Below are positions 6,554 to 15,771 of a stretch of DNA of 64,000 bases, one piece after another (position 1 is the first letter of the stretch; the number at the start of each line of letters is the position of its first letter). The DNA comes from an uncultured Prevotellaceae bacterium. Lineage in GTDB: Bacteria; Bacteroidota; Bacteroidia; Bacteroidales; UBA932. The stretch lies in the NCBI GenBank assembly GCA_947166905.1, contig CAMVFZ010000002.1, positions 62,001 through 126,000 on the forward strand, in the 5' to 3' direction. The notes beneath the pieces were generated by a model. It searched no databases, was not told where the DNA came from, and saw only the letters and a list, made by a program, of their open reading frames with translations. Made by a program: the position numbers and the translations under genes.

Positions 6554-7107
6554 CGCTGCGTCTCATTTAAATATTTACGTATTTCTTGCACCAGTTGCCG
6601 TTTTGCCTTTGTCAGTACGCTGGCCGATCCCTTCTCGCTTATTCCCAACAGCTCTCCAATCTCCCTGTGGGAATGCCCATCCAGGCAATAAAGGTTGAAA
6701 ACCGCCCTTCTGACCTCTGGCAGCTGGGATATCATCTCCAGCAACTTCTCCTGCGGTATAGTTTCCATTTCTTTTTCCGTAGGTTCCGGAATTCTGTCTT
6801 GCGGCAGCAAATCCAGAGATACGGTTTTCCACCTCTTGCGACGTATATGGTTTATTGCCATGTTGATGGCAATACGGCTGATCCAGCCGTACAGAGATCC
6901 TTTGCCCGTATAAGTGAAAGTGGATATCCTGTCCAGAGCCCTGATAAGAGCTTCCTGCATCAGGTCCTTGGCATCATCGGCATTGCCGGTATAACGTCTG
7001 CAGAGTGTATACACCCTTGCCGCATACCTGGTATACAGCTCTTCTTCTGCCAATCTGTTTCCGTCTGAGCAAAGCCTGGCCAGCGTTTGCTCATCCAATT
7101 CACTCAT
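6550..7107 (-). CDS. ECF-type RNA polymerase sigma factor
   Basis: 185 residues with the two-domain ECF layout. Region 2 (about 22-92) has the conserved DAKDLMQEALIRAL core-binding helix and the GSLYGWISRIAINMAINHIR -10-binding segment. Region 4 (about 120-180) has the helix-turn-helix HREIGELLGISEKGSASVLT. It directs RNA polymerase to a small regulon, usually under control of a partner anti-sigma factor, here most likely the overlapping downstream gene. A TATATTTG box on the minus strand (7143-7150) lies 35 bp before the ATG. The regulon cannot be told from this window. Confidence 0.92.
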   Translation of the reverse strand: MSELDEQTLARLCSDGNRLAEEELYTRYAARVYTLCRRYTGNADDAKDLMQEALIRALDRISTFTYTGKGSLYGWISRIAINMAINHIRRKRWKTVSLDLLPQDRIPEPTEKEMETIPQEKLLEMISQLPEVRRAVFNLYCLDGHSHREIGELLGISEKGSASVLTKAKRQLVQEIRKYLNETQR

Positions 7108-7142
7108 TCTTTGAAACCTCTGTTATATAAACACGTCGCGCG

Positions 7143-7150
7143 CAAATATA
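7143..7150 (-). promoter_or_regulatory. -7 box before the ECF sigma gene
   Basis: TATATTTG on the minus strand, 35 bp upstream of the ATG. The expected -33 position falls in the SulP terminator and shows no clear TTTG. Confidence 0.5.
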
Positions 7151-7162
7151 CGTCTTTATAAT

Positions 7163-7187
7163 GAAAAAAAATGCCCCGGAAACCGGG
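7163..7187 (-). terminator. Terminator of the SulP gene
   Basis: On the minus strand CCCGG-TTT-CCGGG (7175-7187) plus a GC-extended base is followed by eight T's (7164-7171), only a few bases after the SulP stop codon at 7194. Confidence 0.85.
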
Positions 7188-7193
7188 ACATTC

Positions 7194-8912
7194 TTATTCT
7201 GATTTGCTGGCTTTGTCGGCAAGGTCGTTGGCGTAGGCGAGCGCGGGGACAATGTTGTCAAAGATATGCTCGCGGCCAAGTTCTTTGTCAAGGCCAAACT
7301 TTTCAAGAGTACTCATAACCTCTGGCTGAACGCCTGAAAGAACAACCTGCAGGCCTCTCTGACGCGCCATATCGCAAAGGTGACGCAGGTTCTTGACACC
7401 TGTAGAATCGATGAACGGAACCTTTCTCATTCTGATAATACGGCAATAGGTGCGGGTAGGATGCTTGCCAAGCAGGTCTTCCTCCCTGGCGGCCAGGCCA
7501 AAGAAGTAAGGTCCGTTGATTTCGTAAATCTCAACGCCCTTGTGTACATCCAGACGCTCTATGTCGCCAGCCTGGGCGATGTCGTCATCCTCTGTTGCGG
7601 CGATGCTCTCTTCATCGATAACACGGATGGAAGAAGTCTGCATCGTACGGCGTACAAAGAGGATAATCGCCAGCAGGATACCGAACTCGATGGCAACGGT
7701 AAGGTCTACAATCACCGTAAGGAAGAAGGTAATCAGAAGCACTGCGATGTCGCTCTTGTCGCCCTTGAGCAGGTACTTGAAGGTCTTCCATTCGCTCATG
7801 TTGTAGGCCACAACCACAAGAATGGCGGCCAGGCAGCCCAGCGGCACGTAAACCACGTAAGGCATAAGGAAGAGGAAGATCATGAGCAGTACTATTGCAT
7901 GAACAAGGCCTGCGACAGAAGTCTTTGCACCGTTGTTGATGCTTGCCATAGTACGTGCCAGGGCGCCTGTAGAAGGGATACCTCCAAAGATAGGGGTGAC
8001 GATGTTGGCAATACCCTGGGCAATGAGTTCCGTATTTGAATGATGCTGCTTACCTGTTACACCATCGGCAACCATGGCAGCCAGCAGCGACTCAATGGCA
8101 CACAGCATGGCAATGGTAAAGGCCGGCGAGAACAGCTCGCGGATGGTGTCGTAGGTGAATTCAGGCATTACCGGGGAGGGGAGGGCCATTCCGCCCGCAA
8201 GGCTGGGGAATTTGGAGCCGATGGTGGCGAATTCCATGCCTGCAGAACTGTTGAGGATAATAGCGATTGCCGTACCAAGCAGCAGGGCAATCAGCGCTCC
8301 AGGAACTTTTCTGGTCACATACCTGTTCCATATAATAATAGTCAGCAGGCAGAAGAAACTGAGCGCAGCCTCCGGCCAGTTGATATTACCGATATTCTGG
8401 AAGTAGCATACCCACTGAGGAATAAAACCGGACGGCACGGCGACATCGGCCATACCAAAAAAGTCCTTCATCTGGGTAGAGAAGATGGTCAGCGCGATAC
8501 CGCTTGTAAAGCCCACCACAATGGGGTAGGGAATGAATTTGAAGACCGCGCCCATACGGCAAAGACCCATAACCACAAGCATGACACCTGCCATTATGGT
8601 TGCGATGGTGAGACCGGTCATACCGAACTTGGCTATAATGCCCGCGATGACTACGATAAAGGCTCCTGTAGGACCACCGATCAGGTAGCGTGAGCCTCCG
8701 AATATTGCAATGATAAAGCCTGCAACAATGGCCGTAATAAGACCCTGCTGCGGCGTAACTCCGGATGCTATACCAAACGCAATTGCCAGCGGGAGGGCAA
8801 TAATACCCACGATAACGCCGGCAATCAAGTCTGAGATAAAGCGATCCTTACTGTATCTGCCCTTCTGGAACAGATGGAAGAATTTTGGGTTGAAAACCCT
8901 CTTGTATCCCAT
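7194..8912 (-). CDS. SulP-family anion transporter with STAS domain
   Basis: 572 residues: a hydrophobic transporter core (about 20-430) with the early signature ALPLAIAFGIASGV, and a C-terminal cytoplasmic STAS domain (about 450-560) with the phospho-site-like segment FIDSTGVKNLRHL. SulP proteins carry sulfate, bicarbonate or other anions across the inner membrane, usually with Na+ or H+; the substrate cannot be read from the sequence. The length is normal. It lies 35 bp after mmdB on the same strand and could be expressed with the sodium-pumping decarboxylase operon, in which case Na+-coupled anion uptake would be plausible. It has its own strong terminator. Confidence 0.93.
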   Translation of the reverse strand: MGYKRVFNPKFFHLFQKGRYSKDRFISDLIAGVIVGIIALPLAIAFGIASGVTPQQGLITAIVAGFIIAIFGGSRYLIGGPTGAFIVVIAGIIAKFGMTGLTIATIMAGVMLVVMGLCRMGAVFKFIPYPIVVGFTSGIALTIFSTQMKDFFGMADVAVPSGFIPQWVCYFQNIGNINWPEAALSFFCLLTIIIWNRYVTRKVPGALIALLLGTAIAIILNSSAGMEFATIGSKFPSLAGGMALPSPVMPEFTYDTIRELFSPAFTIAMLCAIESLLAAMVADGVTGKQHHSNTELIAQGIANIVTPIFGGIPSTGALARTMASINNGAKTSVAGLVHAIVLLMIFLFLMPYVVYVPLGCLAAILVVVAYNMSEWKTFKYLLKGDKSDIAVLLITFFLTVIVDLTVAIEFGILLAIILFVRRTMQTSSIRVIDEESIAATEDDDIAQAGDIERLDVHKGVEIYEINGPYFFGLAAREEDLLGKHPTRTYCRIIRMRKVPFIDSTGVKNLRHLCDMARQRGLQVVLSGVQPEVMSTLEKFGLDKELGREHIFDNIVPALAYANDLADKASKSE

Positions 8913-8947
8913 AAATTTAATTTAATGCGGGGTAGCCCGCCAGCTCC

Positions 8948-10093
8948 TTAACCAAGGAAGCTGAGCAGGATACCCGCAGCAACTGCAGAACCTATGACGC
9001 CTGCCACATTGGGGCCCATGGCGTGCATAAGAAGGTGATTGTTTTTGTCGAATTCTTTACCTACTACCTCTGATACGCGGGCACTGTCCGGAACTGCCGA
9101 TACACCTGCGTTACCGATAAGAGGATTGATCTTCTTTGCGGGATTCTTGATGAAGACGTTAATACCCTTCACAAAGAGAACGCCGCAAGTAGTAGCAATC
9201 ACGAAGGAAAGAAGGCCCAGACCAAAGATGAGCAGGCTCTTGCCTGTCAGGAACTTGTCTGCCTGGGTAGAGGCACCCACGGTAAGACCGATAAGGGTGG
9301 TGACTACGTCAATGAGCGGACCGCGTGCGGTCTCTGCCAGACGGCGGGTAACGCCGCTTTCCTTAAGCAGGTTGCCAAAGAAAAGCATACCCAGCAGCGG
9401 AAGACCTGAAGGCACGATGAAAGCCGTTGTGAGGAAGCCCACGATAGGGAAGATCATCTTCTCCTTGGGGCTTACCTGACGCGGTACGGGCATCCTGATA
9501 AGACGCTCTTTCTTGTTGGTGAGCGCCAGCATAATAGGCCTCTGTATTACAGGTACAAGGGCCATGTAGGAATAAGCCGATACCGCAATTGCACCCATAA
9601 GGTCCGGGGCAAGCTTAGATGACAGGAAGATGGCCGTAGGGCCGTCTGCACCGCCGATGATACCGATTGCACCGGCCTCATTGGGAAGGAAGCCAACGTG
9701 CATTGCCAGCAGGTAGGCACCAAAGATACCCATCTGCGCCGCTGCACCTATCAATATAAGGCGCGGCTGCGATATCAGAGCGGAGAAGTCCGTCATGGCA
9801 CCAATGCCCAGGAAGATGAGCGGCGGATACCATCCCTGTTTTACACCCTGATACAGGGTATTGAGCACGGATCCGTTCTCGTAAATACCGATATTCAGTC
9901 CGGGGAACATCGGGATATTGCCTATAATCATACCAAAGCCGATGGGGACCAGGAGCAGAGGCTCCCACTCCTTGATGATGGCTACGGTGATGAAGCCAAT
10001 ACCGATGGCAATCATAACAAGGTTCTGCCAAGCTACGTTGGCAAAACCCGTAAACTGCCAGAATTGCTCCAGACTGCTGATAATCTGCTCCAT
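8948..10093 (-). CDS. mmdB: Na+-pumping decarboxylase beta subunit (methylmalonyl-CoA decarboxylase type)
   Basis: A 381-residue, very hydrophobic integral membrane protein of the OadB/MmdB/GcdB family. It carries the conserved GAIGIIGGADGPTAIF segment with the buried Asp used in Na+ translocation, and the family segment GNAGVSAVPDSARV near the C-terminus. It decarboxylates carboxybiotin and couples this to Na+ export. The length is at the short end of the family. It sits 4 bp after the biotin carrier gene in an operon with the carboxyltransferase and OadG-type subunits. The carboxyltransferase resembles acyl-CoA rather than oxaloacetate enzymes, so methylmalonyl-CoA is the likelier substrate, in the succinate-to-propionate route. 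Confidence 0.93.
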   Translation of the reverse strand: MEQIISSLEQFWQFTGFANVAWQNLVMIAIGIGFITVAIIKEWEPLLLVPIGFGMIIGNIPMFPGLNIGIYENGSVLNTLYQGVKQGWYPPLIFLGIGAMTDFSALISQPRLILIGAAAQMGIFGAYLLAMHVGFLPNEAGAIGIIGGADGPTAIFLSSKLAPDLMGAIAVSAYSYMALVPVIQRPIMLALTNKKERLIRMPVPRQVSPKEKMIFPIVGFLTTAFIVPSGLPLLGMLFFGNLLKESGVTRRLAETARGPLIDVVTTLIGLTVGASTQADKFLTGKSLLIFGLGLLSFVIATTCGVLFVKGINVFIKNPAKKINPLIGNAGVSAVPDSARVSEVVGKEFDKNNHLLMHAMGPNVAGVIGSAVAAGILLSFLG

Positions 10094-10097
10094 GTGA

Positions 10098-10532
10098 CTA
10101 TGCTATAGTAACAACGTCTGCACCCTCAAGTACAGAATCTCCTTTTGCAACGTGAATTGCGGTTACGGTACCGTCCTGGGTGGCTGCAATCTCGTTTTCC
10201 ATCTTCATGGCCTCGATTACGGCAACCTTCTGGCCAGCCTTTACAGCCTGGCCTTCCTTTACGGAAACCTCAATGATTACACCGGGAAGCGGGGAAGTAA
10301 CCTTTACGCCGGGACCTGCAGCAGGCTTAGCTGCGGGTGCTGCTGCGGGAGCTGCCTGTGCGGCAGGAGCAGCAGTTGCGGGAGCAGCTGCTACGGGGGC
10401 GGCTACGGGCTGGTTCTCCAGCTCTACCTCGTAATCTGTACCGTTTACGTTAACCTTGGCAATCTTATTCTCTATTTCGCCGATGGTAACGTTGTATTCC
10501 TTTCCGGAAATTTTGAATTTATAATTTGACAT
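10098..10532 (-). CDS. Biotin carrier subunit of the decarboxylase
   Basis: 144 residues. Residues 1-40 form a small N-terminal domain. Residues 41-75 are an Ala/Pro-rich flexible linker. The C-terminal biotinyl domain (76-144) has the classic EAMKMEN site with K110 as the biotinylated lysine. The linker lets the biotin swing between the carboxyltransferase (11481-13043) and the membrane beta subunit. It is 10 bp downstream of the OadG-type gene and 4 bp upstream of mmdB. The length and layout match MmdC/gamma carriers. Confidence 0.95.
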   Translation of the reverse strand: MSNYKFKISGKEYNVTIGEIENKIAKVNVNGTDYEVELENQPVAAPVAAAPATAAPAAQAAPAAAPAAKPAAGPGVKVTSPLPGVIIEVSVKEGQAVKAGQKVAVIEAMKMENEIAATQDGTVTAIHVAKGDSVLEGADVVTIA

Positions 10533-10542
10533 AACGTTTGAT

Positions 10543-11469
10543 TTATCTAGGTAACTGTCTGAAGTTCAGTTGTTTATTCCTCCATGAAGAGTTCTTGCCA
10601 GACTCCTGGTCAAAGGTAACCACGAAGCTCTCTGCGTCGTGAACGCTCTGGGTAAGATGAAGGTGCAGAGCCATTGCTATGGCAGCGAAGTCTCCGCTGT
10701 TGCGCTCCATCTCAAGGGCCAGTGCGATGGCCAGGGCCACGCCCTCGTCCTCCGGAGCCTTTGCACCCTTCTTTGCAGGAGCTTTCTTCTCTTTCTTAGG
10801 CTGATTGCTCTTGTCTTTGAAGAGGGTAGTGAAGAGGAACCACAGTATGGCCAGTGCAAGGAAGACTACGCTTACGGATACAACCGTGAGGATGAAGCCG
10901 TGAGGGTCTTTCTCTGCCATTTCCTGGGCTTTCGTCTTGCTGTTGACGCTGTCGTTCAGAATGCCGGGAGTAGGAACGCAGGGCTCCTGGGCCGTCTCGT
11001 GCTTGATCTGCTTGGCGTCTATCGGGAACTTGGCTACGGACATTCCGTCGGGAAGCTCTGCCGGTACTACAAGTGAATCAATAATGGTACGGCCGTCGTT
11101 GCTCACCAGGTAGATGGTGCTGCCTTTCTGCACCTTGAAATCTGTGTAGAAAGTGCCCTGGCTGCCTTTTCCGCTGGCATAGAACAGCATCACCTGGCGG
11201 GGCAGAAGCTGGGTGCGGCTGTCGCTCTTGGGGATGAGACTCTTGGTAAGATTGCCTTTGTCATCCGTCAGGAAACATCCGCCCACGGTTACCGTGCCCT
11301 GCGATGTGTTCAGAATCTCTATCCAGCCACCGCGAGCCCCGTATCCGTCCAGGATACCTGTGCTGTCAGGAACTGCCAGAGCCTCGGAAATAATAAGATC
11401 CGAGACATTCTGAGCCCTTGCGGCAAGGCCTGCGGCCAGTAGAGATATGATAATGAATAGACGTTTCAT
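10543..11469 (-). CDS. OadG-type subunit with an exported lamin-tail-like domain
   Basis: 308 residues. A signal peptide (1-19, ending AARAQ) is followed by a beta-rich region of about 110 residues (25-135) that reads like a lamin-tail domain (IISEALA..., GGWIEILNTS, FLTDDKGN, LVSNDGRTIIDSL). After a linker comes one membrane helix (about 191-216), then a basic Lys-rich stretch and a cytoplasmic tail. OadG/MmdD subunits are normally about 80-120 residues with one helix and help assemble the pump; the helix and charged tail match, and the N-terminal half is the extra part. It sits between the carboxyltransferase and biotin-carrier genes. The periplasmic domain may anchor or stabilise the complex; that is inference. 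Confidence 0.8.
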   Translation of the reverse strand: MKRLFIIISLLAAGLAARAQNVSDLIISEALAVPDSTGILDGYGARGGWIEILNTSQGTVTVGGCFLTDDKGNLTKSLIPKSDSRTQLLPRQVMLFYASGKGSQGTFYTDFKVQKGSTIYLVSNDGRTIIDSLVVPAELPDGMSVAKFPIDAKQIKHETAQEPCVPTPGILNDSVNSKTKAQEMAEKDPHGFILTVVSVSVVFLALAILWFLFTTLFKDKSNQPKKEKKAPAKKGAKAPEDEGVALAIALALEMERNSGDFAAIAMALHLHLTQSVHDAESFVVTFDQESGKNSSWRNKQLNFRQLPR

Positions 11470-11480
11470 CTGCCGTCGGA

Positions 11481-13043
11481 TTAAAGAGGAAGATTATCGT
11501 GCTTCTTGGCGGGAACGTTCTGCCTCTTGCCGGCAAGCTGCTCCAGTGCCCTGATAACGCGGAAGCGGGTGTTGCGGGGCTCGATTACATCGTCGATGTA
11601 GCCCTTTTCTGCTGCGCGGTAAGGGTTGTTGAAGAGCTCTTCGTACTCGTCTTTCTTGGCTGCGCGGATAGCTGCCTTTTCTGCGGGATCTTCTGTGCTC
11701 TTGAGGTCCTTTGCATAGAGAATGTTAACGGCACCGTCGGCACCCATAACTGCGATCTGTGCAGAAGGCCATGCATAGTTGATGTCTCCGCGGAGCTGCT
11801 TGCAGCTCATCACGATGTGTGCGCCACCGTAGCTCTTGCGAAGTGTAACGGTAACCTTGGGTACCGTAGCTTCTCCGTATGCATAAAGCAGTTTTGCACC
11901 GTTGGTGATAATTGCGCCATACTCCTGCTGGGTTCCGGGAAGGAAGCCGGGAACATCCACCAGTGTAACAAGAGGAATATTGAATGCGTCGCAGAAACGA
12001 ACAAAGCGTGAAGCCTTGCGTGAAGCGTTGATATCAAGTACGCCTGCCAGCATCTGGGGCTGGTTTGCAACGATACCTACGCTGCGGCCGTTCATATGGG
12101 CGAAGCCCACGATGATGTTCTTTGCGAAGCTCTTGTGAACCTCAAAGAATTTGCCGTTATCGACGATTGCGCCGATTACCTTGTACATATCGTATGCCTT
12201 GTTGGGATTATCGGGGATAATCTCGTTCAGGCTGTCCTCTACGCGTGAAATAGGGTCATTGGTAGGAACTACGGGTGCCTCCTCCAGATTGTTCTGGGGA
12301 ATATAAGAAAGGAGTTCCTTGATTGTTGCAATGGCCTCGTCCTCGTTCTGGGCTGCAAAGTGTGCTACGCCGCTCTTGGTGGCATGTACGCTTGCTCCGC
12401 CAAGATTCTCCTGGTCTACATCCTCTCCGGTAACGCTTTTTACGACGGCCGGACCGGTAAGGAACATATAGGAAGTGTCCTTGACCATGAGGGTGAAGTC
12501 AGTAAGGGCAGGGGAGTAAACAGCACCACCGGCGCAAGGGCCGAAGATGCCGGAAATCTGGGGCACTACGCCTGAAGCCAGGATGTTGCGCTCGAAGATT
12601 TCTCCGAAGCCGGCCAGGGAGTCGATACCTTCCTGGATACGTGCGCCGCCGGAATCATTGATGCCGATGCAGGGTGCGCCGTTGCGGACTGCCATATCCA
12701 TAACCTTGCAGATCTTCTCTGACATGGTCTTGGAAAGGGAACCGCCGGATACGGTAAAGTCCTGTGCGAAAACATAAACCATTCTTCCGCCGATGGTACC
12801 GCAACCTGTTACGACACCGTCACCGTCAAAGTGCTGCTTCTCCATTCCGAAGTTTGTGCAACGATGCTGCACGAACATGTCGAATTCCTCGAAGCTGCCT
12901 TCGTCAAGAAGCTTGGCTATCCTTTCGCGGGCCGTGTATTTTCCTTTCTGGTGCTGAGCTTCAATTCTCTTTTCACCACCACCAAGTTTGGCGTTGGCTC
13001 TACGCTCTACCAGTTTCTTTATGTTGTCTTGCTGAATTGACAT
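11481..13043 (-). CDS. mmdA: Acyl-CoA carboxyltransferase subunit (methylmalonyl-CoA decarboxylase alpha)
   Basis: 520 residues, the normal length of the biotin-dependent carboxyltransferase family (PccB/MmdA). Two crotonase-like halves are visible: the N-terminal half with the acyl-CoA-binding GGARIQEGI and [13 protein letters not shown] loops, and the C-terminal half with [13 protein letters not shown] and [12 protein letters not shown]. It moves CO2 between methylmalonyl-CoA (or propionyl-CoA) and biotin. It heads the subunit genes oadG-like, biotin carrier and mmdB with 9-11 bp gaps, so decarboxylation with Na+ export is more likely than carboxylation; no biotin carboxylase gene is present here. 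Confidence 0.93.
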   Translation of the reverse strand: MSIQQDNIKKLVERRANAKLGGGEKRIEAQHQKGKYTARERIAKLLDEGSFEEFDMFVQHRCTNFGMEKQHFDGDGVVTGCGTIGGRMVYVFAQDFTVSGGSLSKTMSEKICKVMDMAVRNGAPCIGINDSGGARIQEGIDSLAGFGEIFERNILASGVVPQISGIFGPCAGGAVYSPALTDFTLMVKDTSYMFLTGPAVVKSVTGEDVDQENLGGASVHATKSGVAHFAAQNEDEAIATIKELLSYIPQNNLEEAPVVPTNDPISRVEDSLNEIIPDNPNKAYDMYKVIGAIVDNGKFFEVHKSFAKNIIVGFAHMNGRSVGIVANQPQMLAGVLDINASRKASRFVRFCDAFNIPLVTLVDVPGFLPGTQQEYGAIITNGAKLLYAYGEATVPKVTVTLRKSYGGAHIVMSCKQLRGDINYAWPSAQIAVMGADGAVNILYAKDLKSTEDPAEKAAIRAAKKDEYEELFNNPYRAAEKGYIDDVIEPRNTRFRVIRALEQLAGKRQNVPAKKHDNLPL

Positions 13044-13054
13044 ATACGATTTGA

Positions 13055-13807
13055 TTATTCAGGCTTCATGGTTGTGTAGACGTTGGTAACGTCCTCATCG
13101 TCCTCAAGAAGGCCGGTGAGTTTCTCCAGGGTAGCGCGCTGCTCAGGAGTAACGTCCTTAAGGTCTACGTTAGGAATACGCTCGAAGCCACCGGAAATGA
13201 GCTCGAAGCCGTTTTCCTCTATGTATTTCTGGATTGCACCGTAAGCGGTGTAGTCACCATAAATGTTGATTTCTACAGTTACGTTCTCGTCCTCGTCCTC
13301 TACTTCCTGCTTGAATACCTCTTCTGCACCGAAGTCGATGAGCTCGAGCTCAAGTTCGTCGATATCAACAGGCTTCGCGGGATCTTCCTTAAGACGGAAT
13401 ACGCACTTGTGGTCGAACATGAAGGCCACGCTGCCGCTGGTTCCAAGGGAACCGCCGCACTTTGTGAAGTATGACCTTACGTTTGCTACAGTACGGGTGT
13501 TGTTGTCGGTAGCAGCCTCTACAAGGTAAGCGATTCCGTGAGGGCCGTAGCCTTCGTATACAATCTCCTTGAAGTCTCCAAGAGTCTTGTCGGTTGCCTT
13601 CTTGATGGCACGCTCGATGTTCTCCTTAGGCATCTGCTCTGAACGGGCCTCTGCCAAAAGTGCACGGAGACGGGGGTTGCCGGTTACATCCGGGCCGCCA
13701 TTCTTGACGGCGATAGTGATTTCTTTACCAAGTTTGGTGAAAACGCGGGCCATGTGACCCCATCTTTTCATCTTTCTTTCCTTGCGGAACTCAAACGCTC
13801 TTCCCAT
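13055..13807 (-). CDS. YebC/PmpR-family protein
   Basis: 250 residues, full length for the YebC/TACO1 family, with the typical opening [16 protein letters not shown] and the conserved stretch [13 protein letters not shown]. Members have been described as DNA-binding regulators and, more recently, as factors that help ribosomes through difficult sequences. It lies 9 bp after the TPR gene and 11 bp before mmdA, so all appear to share the promoter at 14566-14596. The start is chosen from the conserved family N-terminus. Confidence 0.93.
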   Translation of the reverse strand: MGRAFEFRKERKMKRWGHMARVFTKLGKEITIAVKNGGPDVTGNPRLRALLAEARSEQMPKENIERAIKKATDKTLGDFKEIVYEGYGPHGIAYLVEAATDNNTRTVANVRSYFTKCGGSLGTSGSVAFMFDHKCVFRLKEDPAKPVDIDELELELIDFGAEEVFKQEVEDEDENVTVEINIYGDYTAYGAIQKYIEENGFELISGGFERIPNVDLKDVTPEQRATLEKLTGLLEDDEDVTNVYTTMKPE

Positions 13808-13816
13808 ATTCCGATA

Positions 13817-14500
13817 TTATTTTGAAGACTCGATTCGGGTGATGTATTTGTCGATAGAAACGCCCTGTACGCTGTTAGGATACTGATCCTTGATCTCTTT
13901 GTAAAGAGCGAGTGCTTTCTCTGTCTGGCCAAGCTGCTCTGCTACGGCACCTGCTTTCTGGAGGTACTCTGCTGCGAATACGTTGTCTGCCTGACGAGCT
14001 GCTTTCTCATAGAACTCAAGAGCCTTTGCGTAATCTTCAAGACCCTCGTAAGCGGTAGCCTTTGCTGCGGTTGCCCTTGCAGAAAGGATGGTATCGCTGC
14101 CGTTGTACTGGTTGAGATACTCAAGAGCCTCGTTCCAGTTGTTGAGCTGAAGCTCGCAAACTCCTGCGTAGAAATAAACAGCCTCACCTGCTGCGGAACC
14201 GTACTCAGCTACGATCTGCTCGAAGCCAAGGAAGTTGCCGTCACCCTTGAGGGCAAGCTCATACTCTCCGGCGCGGAACTGCTCCTCTGCCTGGTAGGTC
14301 TGGCTCATAGCCTCATTGATCTTGGGCTGGCGTACAAGGTGGTTATATGCCAGAATGCCGATGCCTACTACAAGGATAGCGCAAAGACCGCCCCAAATGA
14401 ATTTCTTGTTGTCGTTGAAGAACTGTTCTACTTTTGACAATGCTTCTTCTTTCTTCTCCTGCTGGAGTTTTTCCTGAATTTTGATTTCTTTGTTTGCCAT
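13817..14500 (-). CDS. Single-pass membrane protein with tetratricopeptide repeats
   Basis: 227 residues. A charged cytoplasmic start (1-33) is followed by one membrane helix (about 34-51), then periplasmic TPR-like helical repeats (about 70-220, e.g. ATAAKATAYEGLEDYAKALE). The layout resembles YfgM, which works with the SecYEG-linked chaperone PpiD in gamma-proteobacteria, but similarity beyond layout cannot be judged here. It is the first gene of the run TPR-yebC-mmdA-oadG-biotin carrier-mmdB, with a good promoter 66 bp upstream. Confidence 0.85.
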   Translation of the reverse strand: MANKEIKIQEKLQQEKKEEALSKVEQFFNDNKKFIWGGLCAILVVGIGILAYNHLVRQPKINEAMSQTYQAEEQFRAGEYELALKGDGNFLGFEQIVAEYGSAAGEAVYFYAGVCELQLNNWNEALEYLNQYNGSDTILSARATAAKATAYEGLEDYAKALEFYEKAARQADNVFAAEYLQKAGAVAEQLGQTEKALALYKEIKDQYPNSVQGVSIDKYITRIESSK

Positions 14501-14565
14501 AATATTTGTTTGTTTTTTCTATTATTCAACTTGCCTCTTGCGCGTACCGTGCGCGTAAGGGGATG

Positions 14566-14596
14566 CAAAGGTACAAAAAAATATATAATAGTGCAA
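14566..14596 (-). promoter_or_regulatory. Promoter of the TPR-yebC-mmd operon
   Basis: On the minus strand TTG (14594-14596) and TACCTTTG (14566-14573) are separated by 20 bases, a good Bacteroidota promoter, giving a leader of roughly 60 bases before the ATG at 14500. Confidence 0.7.
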
Positions 14597-14636
14597 TTTG
14601 ATTGCAAGATTAGTTTATATTGAAAAGAATATTTGG

Positions 14637-14644
14637 TAAATTTG
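14637..14644 (+). promoter_or_regulatory. -7 box before recF
   Basis: TAAATTTG lies 21 bp before the GTG start at 14666. No clear TTTG is found at the expected -33 distance. Confidence 0.5.
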
Positions 14645-14665
14645 CGAGGATAAAACCGGAGTGTT

Positions 14666-15769
14666 GTGCAGTATTTAAGCAAAATAATAGTAAGCGATTA
14701 CAGGAACATTGCTTTGGCAGAGTTGGAATTCTCTCCAAACGTCAACTGTATATCGGGTAACAATGGGGAAGGAAAGACCAATCTTCTGGATGCGATTTAC
14801 TACCTGTCAATGACAAAAAGTGCCTTGGCTTCGTCGGAAAAGCATAACTTTAGATTCGGTACTGATTCTTTCTCTATTTCAGGTACTTACGTAATGAGTG
14901 ACGGCATGGTTTCCCGCTTTGCCGTAAAGGTGGATTCCGGTGGAGAAAAGAAGCTCCGCAGGGACGATAAACCCTATGGTCGGATATCGGAACATATCGG
15001 CGTTCTTCCTGTTGTCATGGTGTCGCCGGCAGATACCCAATTGGTAAGTGAATCCGGAGAAGAAAGGAGGCGTTTCGCCAATGCCGTACTGTCCCAGGTC
15101 GATGCCGCCTACCTTGCGGACATCCAGCAGTACAACCGTCTGCTTAGCCAGCGTAACCGTCTTCTTAAAGAGCAGTCTCCGGACCTTGGTTTGCTTTCCG
15201 TCCTGGCAGAGCGTATGTCCTTGTATGGCAATGCGGTATATCAGCGCCGCAAGAAGTTTGCAGCCGCTTTGGAACCTCTGCTTGCCAAGTATTATGAGCT
15301 CATCTCCGGGGGTAAGGAAGAGGTCGGAATCACTTATACGTCGGACCTTGACAAAGCTCCTCTTGCAGATATATTGGAGAGCCATCGGGAACGAGACCTT
15401 GCGGTAGGATACACAACTGCAGGTGTCCAGAGAGACGATTTCCTGTTTACTCTTGGCGGCTATCCCATCCGCGCCTGCGGCTCACAGGGCCAGCAGAAGT
15501 CCTTCCTTGTGGCCCTCAAGTTCGCCCAGTATGAATTGATGCGCCAGGAATACGGCTTCGCCCCGATGCTGCTTCTTGACGATGTCTTTGACAAACTTGA
15601 TCCGGGGCGTATTTCAAACCTCCTGAGCCTTGTGGCCGGCAATGACTTCGGTCAGATATTTATTACCGACAGCAACAAGGTCAGGATGCAGGCCATTGTG
15701 GACAGGATTACAGAGGATAGAACTTATTACGAGGCCGTCGGCGGCCAGTTCCAAAAAGCGGAGGCATAG
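14666..15769 (+). CDS. recF: DNA replication and repair protein RecF
   Basis: 367 residues, normal RecF length. The SMC-like ATPase motifs are all visible: Walker A GNNGEGKT (31-38), the ABC signature region CGSQGQQKSFLVALK (about 270-285), and Walker B MLLLDDVFDKLD (about 303-314). It loads RecA at gapped DNA with RecO and RecR. Translation seems to start at GTG 14666, as the conserved opening 'YLSKIIVSDYRNI' begins right after it and no ATG precedes it in frame. It is 2 bp from the following DUF721 gene. Confidence 0.95.
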   Translation: MQYLSKIIVSDYRNIALAELEFSPNVNCISGNNGEGKTNLLDAIYYLSMTKSALASSEKHNFRFGTDSFSISGTYVMSDGMVSRFAVKVDSGGEKKLRRDDKPYGRISEHIGVLPVVMVSPADTQLVSESGEERRRFANAVLSQVDAAYLADIQQYNRLLSQRNRLLKEQSPDLGLLSVLAERMSLYGNAVYQRRKKFAAALEPLLAKYYELISGGKEEVGITYTSDLDKAPLADILESHRERDLAVGYTTAGVQRDDFLFTLGGYPIRACGSQGQQKSFLVALKFAQYELMRQEYGFAPMLLLDDVFDKLDPGRISNLLSLVAGNDFGQIFITDSNKVRMQAIVDRITEDRTYYEAVGGQFQKAEA

Positions 15770-15771
15770 CT

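Noticed and set aside
7380..8693. Two ~220-codon plus-strand frames opposite the SulP gene
   Set aside because: Antisense of a conserved transporter with strong motifs; the products are His/Arg-rich and recognise no family.
8927..8940. Small GCGGG/CCCGC hairpin between mmdB and the SulP gene
   Set aside because: A 5-bp stem with no T-run in either direction; too weak to call as a terminator.
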